From NCBI GenBank assembly GCA_011191975.1, contig DUFA01000109.1, positions 28,045 to 69,026 on the forward strand: a stretch of 40,982 nucleotides of DNA. Reading direction: 5' to 3'. The DNA is from Dehalococcoidia bacterium (GTDB taxonomy: Bacteria > Chloroflexota > Dehalococcoidia > Dehalococcoidales > UBA2162). A program made the translations under genes and the position numbers. The notes below the pieces were generated by a model, which saw only the letters and a list, made by a program, of their open reading frames with translations, was not told the origin of the DNA and did not search any database. Below, in pieces: positions 35,119 to 40,982 of the stretch (position 1 is the first letter of the stretch; every line of letters starts with the position of its first letter).

Positions 35119-36630
35119 TTATTTTTGTTTACCCTTCTGTGATTGGTTTTTATTATCACTTTGGTTATCAGCTGAGGTGTCAATATCAGACTGTCCGTTA
35201 TTATCACCTTTTTCGACCTTCTCAGGTTTTGCTTCTTTTTTGCTATTATCGATATCGGTTGTGTTTTCGCTGCTGTTTTTGCCAGGAGGATCTTCTTTAA
35301 CTTCTTTATCCTTCACGACTTTTTCTGGATTGTAACCTCCCATTGGTTTCACCATAAACTTACCTATTTCTATCGATTCCTCGGTCACTTTCAGGTTAAA
35401 ATCCAGAATGTAATCTTGTTCTTTCTCCGGATCAAGACTACCATCGAAATTGAGGACTACTTCTCCTTTTAACTTACCTTGAACAAGATATTGTACCGTA
35501 CTTTCAGCCAGACCTCTTAAAGCTATTTTGTAATTACCATTTTTAGGATTAGTAACTGTGATTACCTGGGTATCCACACCGGACATGGATAACTGCGAAC
35601 CCTGTATCTGGTTGAATTCAGTACCATCTGGTAATTTTCCCGTGCTCGAGCCAGTCGGGTCGACTAAAGAACCGACAGCCAAACCGGTGATGAAAATTGA
35701 TACTTCTGACTCAGGTTCAGGGATATCCTGAGGTTTGGAAGGTTTCTTCCCCTTTGATACTTTCGTCTGTTGATTGGCTGCTACGAAAACTTCTTCATCA
35801 TCTGCAGTCACGCTTACCAGACCTTCAGTAGTAGATACAGTAGTTTCTCCTTCTTTGGTCACTTCCGTTGTAAACAGCGTTCCGTGGACAACTGCCGTGG
35901 CTGAAGGAGTATCGATTTCAAACCTGGAGTCAGTATCTGTCATGTCTACGACACTACTCCACGTTCTGCCGATCAATTGACTCAAGATAATAACCGGTGC
36001 TCCTTCTTCATTAATCTCAAGGTGGGTTATTTCAAGAATCGTTTCGGGTTCAAGTTTTATCGTGCTTCCATCATTAAATGTAAGTAAAGCGTGTGAGTCA
36101 CTATCTGTCTTCACCTGTGTGCCCTTTTCCAGTATCATTCCGTCTAAACCGGTTTTAAAAGAGCCTGTATCCACATCACTGACGTTGACTTCTCCTGAAA
36201 GCACCTGAAGGATACAGGTTGAAGCCATAACTGGAGACGATTTGAAGAACACGAACTGTCCCAGACTGGCAAAAAGCACAACGACCACTACAGCAGTAAC
36301 GGCAACAGACCATTTTTTCGGTGTGGAAAAGGTCTGCCAGAAATCACCAATTACAGACGAAAGTTGGCGAAAGGCAGAAAGAATATCAAATCCAGATATT
36401 GTTTTAGATTCGGTAGACTTTATCTCTCGCAGCAGGTTAATTTTCGAGGTACTTATGTATTCCGGTGACGGTTCTATTTTCGGCAGATGACTGATATCGA
36501 GTGCGGTACGTAATAAGGGTGCAAGAAACTCTCTCTCATCAGGATACCTGGCGAGGATACTATCGATTGACTCGCCACTTAGGACGAGTTTTATCGATTC
36601 ATCCAGAATATTTTCAAAATCTTTTTTCAT
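35119..36630 (-). CDS. FecR-domain membrane protein, likely anti-sigma partner
   Basis: 503 residues. The cytoplasmic N-terminus (1-105) begins with FENILDESIKLVLSGESID and the YPDEREFLAPLLRTAL helix pair common in ECF-linked proteins of this type. One membrane helix lies at about 107-129. Next is a FecR domain (about 140-270) with FNDGSTIKLEPET and TPSATAVVHGTLFTTEV, then a beta-rich region. The final 75 residues are a low-complexity Lys/Glu/Asp/Ser/Asn tail. It starts 6 bases after the sigma gene's stop. The likely job is to hold the sigma factor at the membrane and release it on an outside signal. The signal is unknown. Confidence 0.85.
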   Translation of the reverse strand: MKKDFENILDESIKLVLSGESIDSILARYPDEREFLAPLLRTALDISHLPKIEPSPEYISTSKINLLREIKSTESKTISGFDILSAFRQLSSVIGDFWQTFSTPKKWSVAVTAVVVVVLFASLGQFVFFKSSPVMASTCILQVLSGEVNVSDVDTGSFKTGLDGMILEKGTQVKTDSDSHALLTFNDGSTIKLEPETILEITHLEINEEGAPVIILSQLIGRTWSSVVDMTDTDSRFEIDTPSATAVVHGTLFTTEVTKEGETTVSTTEGLVSVTADDEEVFVAANQQTKVSKGKKPSKPQDIPEPESEVSIFITGLAVGSLVDPTGSSTGKLPDGTEFNQIQGSQLSMSGVDTQVITVTNPKNGNYKIALRGLAESTVQYLVQGKLKGEVVLNFDGSLDPEKEQDYILDFNLKVTEESIEIGKFMVKPMGGYNPEKVVKDKEVKEDPPGKNSSENTTDIDNSKKEAKPEKVEKGDNNGQSDIDTSADNQSDNKNQSQKGKQK

Positions 36631-36636
36631 CGATCC

Positions 36637-37230
36637 TTATTCTTTATTGAGTGTCTTTCTCAATGTTTCAAGAGCCCTCATCTGCAATATTCTTATTGCT
36701 CCGGTACTCTTCCCCATAGTTTCAGCTATTTCTTGATTGTCCATGTCTTCTATAAATTTCATCAGTATTACCTGCCGCTGGTTCGGTGAAAGAATATCTA
36801 TTACCTTCAACAGGTCTCTTTGTTCAAGACTTATTTCCATCCTGTCCGAAGTATCGCTGACATCTTCCGGTAGTTCCGCTTCATGAGATGACTGCTTCTG
36901 GCTTTTTCTAAGTTTGTCAATAATAAGATTATGGGCGATTCTATAAAGCCAGGACGAAAATGTCTTCTCTTTTCCTTTACAACTTCCTATTGCCTTCCAC
37001 GCTTTAAGAAAAACCTCCTGAGTTATATCCTCCGTACGTTCTTTATTATGAACGTTATAATAAACATAACGGTATATTTTCGTCACATGAAATGTATATA
37101 ACTCACCGAAAGCCTCATTATCACCATTAATTGCCCGGATGACAAGATTTTCTATTTCCGAGCTTTCATTTTCCAGAGAAACCTCTGGTTCATTTATGTT
37201 CTCCTGTCTTGTATTACGTATATCATCCAT
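36637..37230 (-). CDS. ECF-type RNA polymerase sigma factor
   Basis: 197 residues. Region 2 spans about 30-110, with DITQEVFLKAWKAI and FSSWLYRIAHNLIIDKLRK. Region 4 spans about 140-195, with LSPNQRQVILMKFIEDMDNQEIAETM and a helix-turn-helix, here quoted in part as NQEIAETMGKSTGAIR. Regions 1.2 and 3 are absent, as in all ECF factors. The start is ATG 37230. Its partner is the FecR-like gene six bases downstream. Promoter targets are unknown; self-regulation is usual for such pairs. Confidence 0.93.
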   Translation of the reverse strand: MDDIRNTRQENINEPEVSLENESSEIENLVIRAINGDNEAFGELYTFHVTKIYRYVYYNVHNKERTEDITQEVFLKAWKAIGSCKGKEKTFSSWLYRIAHNLIIDKLRKSQKQSSHEAELPEDVSDTSDRMEISLEQRDLLKVIDILSPNQRQVILMKFIEDMDNQEIAETMGKSTGAIRILQMRALETLRKTLNKE

Positions 37231-37292
37231 TATTTGTTACGCTGATATTTTTAGATTTTGGGAACTCCATTACAGATTATTCTCAAATGTAG

Positions 37293-37321
37293 ATTCTAAC
37301 ATAATGACTATACGTGCACAA
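37293..37321 (-). promoter_or_regulatory. Possible promoter of the sigma/FecR operon
   Basis: On the minus strand, TTGTGC (37316-37321) and TAGAAT (37293-37298) are spaced by 17 bp, about 60 bases before the sigma gene start. Only the -10 box is a good match. Confidence 0.35.
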
Positions 37322-37326
37322 AATAG

Positions 37327-37351
37327 AGCCCCGATAAATAATCGAGGCTAC
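37327..37351 (-). terminator. Hairpin after the rhodanese gene
   Basis: On the minus strand, AGCCTCGAT and ATCGGGGCT pair around TATTT with one mismatch, followed by CTATTTT. It lies about 45 bases after the rhodanese stop and would end that transcript before the sigma operon. Confidence 0.5.
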
Positions 37352-37396
37352 TCATTATTGTCATTACGGCGGAACACGTCCGCCAGTTTACATCTA

Positions 37397-38542
37397 TCAG
37401 GCCTTACACTTTAAAACACGGCCAGGGTTCCATCCTTTTACGATCGGGTAATCCATACAATCTTTTTCTTCGTTGTAGTGGTTAAACTTTTTTGTATCAC
37501 CCTCAGGCTTTAGTGACCAGCCACTCATACCCCATTTGAGATTAACCGCTTCATACCCAAGTATATTCAGCAGGGCAACGATATGAGCGCTGGTGTGTCC
37601 AGTTTCGCTGCAGACTACAATCCGCCTGTCAGGCGGAAGTTTCCTGAGGTATTCAGCCTTAAAAACATCGTACCAGGGGATATTCATGCTTCCCGGAATA
37701 TGTCCTTTCAGGTAGATGTCAGAGTCCCGTACATCGAGGATGTAAGGCCAATCAAACCATTCTTCATTTTCACTCGGTTGATAACCGAAAGGTATCACCA
37801 GCATATCTTTACCATCTTCTTCATACGGAGAGACAGCAAAAGGACCGAAGTATTCGAACAGCGGATCATACAATGCTGTTGCTGATATGTTTGCCGGTCG
37901 ATATTCACCAAGATAATCATCAGCGGCAGACCAGATAACCGCTGAAGGTGTTTTCCCATCGGTACGAACTGTTGGTAAGGGATATGTTTCATCTGATTCA
38001 TGATTGATGGAAACGGTATTGCGGTACGACCGATTTTGCCAAATAACATCTCTTTTTTGATCGTACCTATCAGGAGCAGCTTTTACCTCTCCGGTCCAGG
38101 CAGTCATACCCCACTTTAAGTTAACGGCGTCATATCCCATCACGCCAAGCATGGCTGCTGCCTGCCCTCCGGTTTGTCCGGTATTGCTGTAAACGACTAT
38201 CTTCCTGTCCTTGGGCAAAGTGGTTAGCATCTTGAGTTGTGTTATTTTCCTCCATGGAATATGAATTGCACTCGGGATATGACCGTGGTAATATTGTTCC
38301 GGCATTTCTGAATCGGGGCTGCGGAGATCGACAATAACAGGTCCTTCATGAAAATCCGGATTATATGTCTCCATTTCCAGTCTGGCCATGTAGCTGGTTT
38401 CAACTATACTGCCACATAAATCTTTCGCTGTGATGTATAGCCGTTTGCCTGAAGAAACATAATCGTCGGCTGCCTTACGGATTATTTCGAAAGCAGAATG
38501 CGTCTCATGGGTTTTTTTCGGTTGACGCGTCTTTATGGTCAT
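37397..38542 (-). CDS. Tandem rhodanese-like protein with Ser at both catalytic positions
   Basis: About 381 residues from ATG 38542, which follows GGAGGT; the in-frame TTG at 38557 overlaps that site. Two rhodanese domains lie at about 60-155 and 260-360, each with a DLRS/DVRD strand, GHIPSA or GHIPGS, and the ending NLKWGM-x-x-W. The active loop is C-x-x-G in sulfurtransferases. Here the first loop is YSNTGQTG (Ser119) and the second is CSETGHTS (Ser312, with Cys311 one place early). Normal persulfide transfer is therefore doubtful, unless Cys311 substitutes. There is no signal peptide. It stands alone between the sigma operon and the PurF-like gene. Confidence 0.85.
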   Translation of the reverse strand: MTIKTRQPKKTHETHSAFEIIRKAADDYVSSGKRLYITAKDLCGSIVETSYMARLEMETYNPDFHEGPVIVDLRSPDSEMPEQYYHGHIPSAIHIPWRKITQLKMLTTLPKDRKIVVYSNTGQTGGQAAAMLGVMGYDAVNLKWGMTAWTGEVKAAPDRYDQKRDVIWQNRSYRNTVSINHESDETYPLPTVRTDGKTPSAVIWSAADDYLGEYRPANISATALYDPLFEYFGPFAVSPYEEDGKDMLVIPFGYQPSENEEWFDWPYILDVRDSDIYLKGHIPGSMNIPWYDVFKAEYLRKLPPDRRIVVCSETGHTSAHIVALLNILGYEAVNLKWGMSGWSLKPEGDTKKFNHYNEEKDCMDYPIVKGWNPGRVLKCKA

Positions 38543-38911
38543 GCCTGTTACCTCCAACCATAAATTTCACACCGGTATGTAAATGTATTAGTAATACTAG
38601 CACAAAGTAGCGCTATTATTAAATATAATTTGCAATGAACAGCATCTTCAAGGAATCCAAACAACACGGTACGCGATAAAATGATATCTCGTTTGACCTA
38701 TTATTGAAAACTATTAACCCTTAAATAGTCAGAGAATTTGTGTTTAAATATCTGCCGACTCCACATTCACCAGTAATGTCAATACTTCATCACTCGAAAT
38801 TATACTATTTCGTTCTAATCTGAGAATATATTTCGAAGTAAGGTATTTATGGGGTATAATCATGGAGGTTAACTTTTTCGATTTTGTGAAAATTTACTTT
38901 GGAGGACGCTG
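38543..38911. other. Divergent intergenic region
   Basis: About 370 AT-rich bases between the divergent rhodanese and PurF-like genes. It holds the rhodanese ribosome binding site (minus strand, near 38549-38554), a TATAAT at 38855-38860 and the GGAGGA before the PurF-like gene. No other structure was recognised. Confidence 0.6.
38832..38860 (+). promoter_or_regulatory. Possible promoter of the PurF-like gene
   Basis: Perfect TATAAT (38855-38860) with a weak -35 TTCGAA (38832-38837) at 17-bp spacing, about 50 bases before the gene. Confidence 0.4.
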
Positions 38912-40276
38912 ATGCCTGGATTCTTTGCACTTAGTATTGATTCAAAAGAGTACAAAGGTCAATTTCTTGAAGACCTGTTCTGGTTAACTTTCTACCAGCA
39001 GCATATGGGTGAGAGTTATGCAGGTCTGGCAACATATAATGATGGTAAGATCAGGATCAGGACTCATAGAGGATTGTTCAGGCCCAACTTCAGTCAGGAT
39101 ATGGGTGGGCTCGAAGGGACAATGGGTGTAGGTTATTGCGGTGATAACAGAGAACCTATTCTAGTTGACTCAAAACTGGGTGAATTTGCTATCTGTTTTT
39201 CAGGAAATATAATTAACCATGCGGAATTAGTGAAAGTATACAAAGAACGAGGTCATTCTTTTGCCTGGGGAGGAACTGATGTCGAGATAATAGCCAAATT
39301 GATAGCCGAAGGTGACGGATTTGTCGATGGAATCCAAAAAATGAATGAGAAAGTAAAGGGATCTTTCTCGATCGCCGTACTAGCCCATGAAGGTATATAT
39401 CTTGCCTGCGATCCCAGTGGTCGCTGGCCTCTGATACTGGGTGAAAAACAGGGAGCCACCGCGGGTACAATCGATCCCATCGGCTTTGATAACTGGGGAT
39501 TCAGCTATAAACGCGATATTGATCCTGGAGAAATTGTCTTGCTTAGAGGAAGTAACGTAGAGACGAAGGGTAAACTGGAAGGTTCAAAAAGTCAGATCTG
39601 TACTTTTGTATGGGTCTACACAAATTACCCCAATTCAGTCTTCAAAGGGATACCAGTTTCCGCAGTACGAAAAAAGCTTGGGGCAGTGCTAGCTAAACGT
39701 GACATCGAGAAAGGTTTTATACCGGATATTGTCGCTCCTGTTCCTGACTCCGGAAGATTCTGCGCTATCGGGTATCACCAGGAATTCTGCCGCCAGATAA
39801 ACGAAGGTAAGATAAACAAGATTCCTGAATATGACGAGGTAGTGATGAAATACCCTTACGCAGGTAGAAGCTATCCTCGATTAAGCCAGGATGAAAGAGA
39901 TCTTGAAGCACATATTAAGCAATTGAGAAGTGGAGAAAAATATGATGGGAAGAAGCTTGTAATCTGTGATGACTCGATAAGACGGGGCACACAGATAGAG
40001 AAAAATCTTGTTCCGAAACTCCGTGCGCTAGGAATCAACGAGATCCACTTCAGAGTGTCTAATCCAGATTCAATTACTTACTGCAAATGGGGAAAAACAA
40101 TTCAAAAAGGGGAATTAATCGCTACTCGGATTCCATCGATGACGAGAAGGACAGAATTCCTCGGTCTCGACAGTCTGGAATACCCGACTGTCGAAGAACT
40201 GGCAGAAGCGATTGGTCTTCCACTCGAGACGCTTTGCGTCGACTGTGATCTGCCCGGACAGCAGGAATTGATATAG
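38912..40276 (+). CDS. PurF-like (class II amidotransferase plus PRTase) protein lacking the catalytic cysteine
   Basis: 454 residues from ATG 38912 (GGAGGA upstream). The N-terminal 230 residues have the Ntn-hydrolase pattern of class II glutamine amidotransferases (GVGYCGDN, then FSGNIINHAELV, then GTDVEIIAKLI). The phosphoribosyltransferase half follows, with PVPDSGRFCAIGYH, RSYPRLSQDERD and the PRPP loop VICDDSIRRGTQI at about 350-362. In active enzymes Met is followed by the nucleophilic Cys (MCGI). Here the protein begins MPGFF, so glutaminase activity should be absent. It may use ammonia or serve another role. No purine genes are next to it. PurF itself is usually 460-500 residues. Confidence 0.85.
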   Translation: MPGFFALSIDSKEYKGQFLEDLFWLTFYQQHMGESYAGLATYNDGKIRIRTHRGLFRPNFSQDMGGLEGTMGVGYCGDNREPILVDSKLGEFAICFSGNIINHAELVKVYKERGHSFAWGGTDVEIIAKLIAEGDGFVDGIQKMNEKVKGSFSIAVLAHEGIYLACDPSGRWPLILGEKQGATAGTIDPIGFDNWGFSYKRDIDPGEIVLLRGSNVETKGKLEGSKSQICTFVWVYTNYPNSVFKGIPVSAVRKKLGAVLAKRDIEKGFIPDIVAPVPDSGRFCAIGYHQEFCRQINEGKINKIPEYDEVVMKYPYAGRSYPRLSQDERDLEAHIKQLRSGEKYDGKKLVICDDSIRRGTQIEKNLVPKLRALGINEIHFRVSNPDSITYCKWGKTIQKGELIATRIPSMTRRTEFLGLDSLEYPTVEELAEAIGLPLETLCVDCDLPGQQELI

Positions 40277-40296
40277 ATATGCCCACCGCAATATCA

Positions 40297-40329
40297 AAAA
40301 AGTCCCGATGAAATCTATCGGGACTTTTT
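40297..40329. terminator. Bidirectional terminator between convergent genes
   Basis: AAAAAGTCCCGAT (40297-40309) and ATCGGGACTTTTT (40317-40329) form a perfect 13-bp stem with a 7-base loop. A-runs and T-runs at the two ends make it work on both strands. Confidence 0.88.
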
Positions 40330-40350
40330 ACATTCAACGAATACAGCGTT

Positions 40351-40982
40351 TTATTCGATTGTAATTCCACAGGTTCCGTCGGCACAGGTTACGGGTACTG
40401 GCATGCGAAGAGATTTTTCATCATGCTTTATCCCGTCTTTGGGAATCCACTCTCCTATCGAGACGGTTTGGAAGTAACTAAAATCGGTTGTAACCCACAT
40501 CGGATTGGTTTCTCCTCCGACAACTACGAAGTTGATTCTCTCCGGACTCGCCATCGGCGACTGTAAATTACCGGCAATGTATTTACTCAGTTCTATTGGA
40601 TCGTTGTAGCCCTCATCATGTTTCAAACTCTTGGCTACCAGGGGATCGAGGAGGAAGGTATATGAACCCCCGAAAGGTCCACCCAGGTTTTTCGCTACCT
40701 CCATCATTCTTTGAGCAGGTCCGATACCCTGAGTAAGTACATTCCAGCCACGGAAAAGGCTGACAGTACTCTCATTGGGCTTGTAACCTTTCCGCACGTG
40801 GAACGGTTCCCAGACGCTATTCTCCTCATTCTCCGCACAGCACATATTGTTGTAATTGATAGTCGTGCCGGTAGTAGCGGTGAAGGTTGCTCCGGGACGC
40901 ATATCGCCGAAGCAAATACTCATCAGCGTCCAGGCACGGCCGATTACCGAGTTGGCATAGTTGACCGGGCTAAGGGCACCAA
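40351..40982 (-). CDS. Third UGSC-linked family member, C-terminal part (5' end outside the window)
   Basis: The frame is open from the right window edge on the minus strand to the stop at 40351, giving at least 210 residues. It aligns throughout with the second domain of the selenoprotein at 32357-34036. Shared segments include NYANSVIGRAWTLM, CCAENEE, EPFHVRKGYKPNESTVSLFRGWNV, split here as EPFHVRKGYKP and ESTVSLFRGWNV, then FVVVGGETNPMW and the ending CADGTCGI. By eye the two are much closer to each other than either is to the first selenoprotein. Whether this copy also has an N-terminal Sec domain cannot be seen. It converges on the PurF-like gene across a bidirectional terminator. Confidence 0.9.
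   Translation of the reverse strand, partial: GALSPVNYANSVIGRAWTLMSICFGDMRPGATFTATTGTTINYNNMCCAENEENSVWEPFHVRKGYKPNESTVSLFRGWNVLTQGIGPAQRMMEVAKNLGGPFGGSYTFLLDPLVAKSLKHDEGYNDPIELSKYIAGNLQSPMASPERINFVVVGGETNPMWVTTDFSYFQTVSIGEWIPKDGIKHDEKSLRMPVPVTCADGTCGITIE

Noticed and set aside
35075-35335. Plus-strand hydrophobic ORF under the FecR-like gene's 3' end
   Set aside because: It is the reverse of the Lys/Glu-rich low-complexity tail, which gives Phe/Leu/Ser-rich translations by chance.
38862-38912. A 16-codon ORF overlapping the PurF-like start as TGATG, possible leader peptide
   Set aside because: It begins two bases after the TATAAT, so it would lie upstream of or across the transcription start, and it has no ribosome binding site.
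1-40982. CRISPR array, insertion sequence, prophage or attachment sites
   Set aside because: No regularly spaced direct repeats, transposase or integrase genes, or tRNA-flanking duplications were seen anywhere in the window.

Overview
The window reads as part of a chromosome from a strictly anaerobic bacterium. Genes have Shine-Dalgarno sites, bacterial terminators, an ECF sigma factor and NarL-type two-component genes. The energy genes are of the archaeal or anaerobe type: an A/V-type ATPase, a four-subunit pyruvate:ferredoxin oxidoreductase, a tungsten-type aldehyde:ferredoxin oxidoreductase, and MetV/MetF of the methyl branch of the Wood-Ljungdahl pathway. The mix recalls subsurface anaerobes such as Dehalococcoidia-like Chloroflexota, but that placement is a weak inference; no marker gene settles it.

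Layout. 1-407: 3' end of a Na+/Ca2+ exchanger-family antiporter. 635-9685: operon for an A/V-type ATPase in the order H-I-K-E-C-F-A-B-D, ending with a UPF0216-like gene; the K subunit carries the full set of Na+-binding residues. 9748-13033: tRNA-Arg(CCG), porCDAB, terminator, tRNA-Pro(TGG). 13370-16310: a convergent pair, a pseudo-receiver protein and a long coiled-coil protein, sharing a 15-bp inverted repeat. 16753-23400: an SDR (opposite strand), then aldehyde:ferredoxin oxidoreductase, a UGSC-family selenoprotein read through an in-frame TGA, an FmdE-like protein and a convergent MFS carrier. 23564-24110: a decayed RnfB-like polyferredoxin. 24216-27237: a small cupin, then a histidine kinase/response regulator pair. 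27420-32049: FAD/Fe-S oxidoreductase, MetV, MetF and a double-receiver regulator. 32357-34998: a second UGSC-family selenoprotein read through TGA, plus another SDR. 35119-37230: ECF sigma factor and FecR-like membrane partner. 37397-38542: tandem rhodanese with serines at both catalytic positions. 38912-40276: a PurF-like protein lacking the nucleophilic cysteine. 40351-40982: 3' part of a third member of the selenoprotein family.

How the parts fit. PorCDAB, the aldehyde oxidoreductase and the MetF cluster would share a reduced-ferredoxin pool, and the ATPase probably exchanges ATP against a Na+ gradient. The most notable system is the set of three two-domain UGSC-family proteins. Two of them contain an internal TGA at the same domain position, with a hairpin just downstream that resembles a bacterial SECIS. 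One sits 30 nt behind an aldehyde oxidoreductase gene and ahead of an FmdE-like gene and an organic-acid-type transporter. The other sits directly ahead of an SDR. This suggests a seleno-redox enzyme family working on small carbonyl or carboxyl compounds. That role is inferred from context only.
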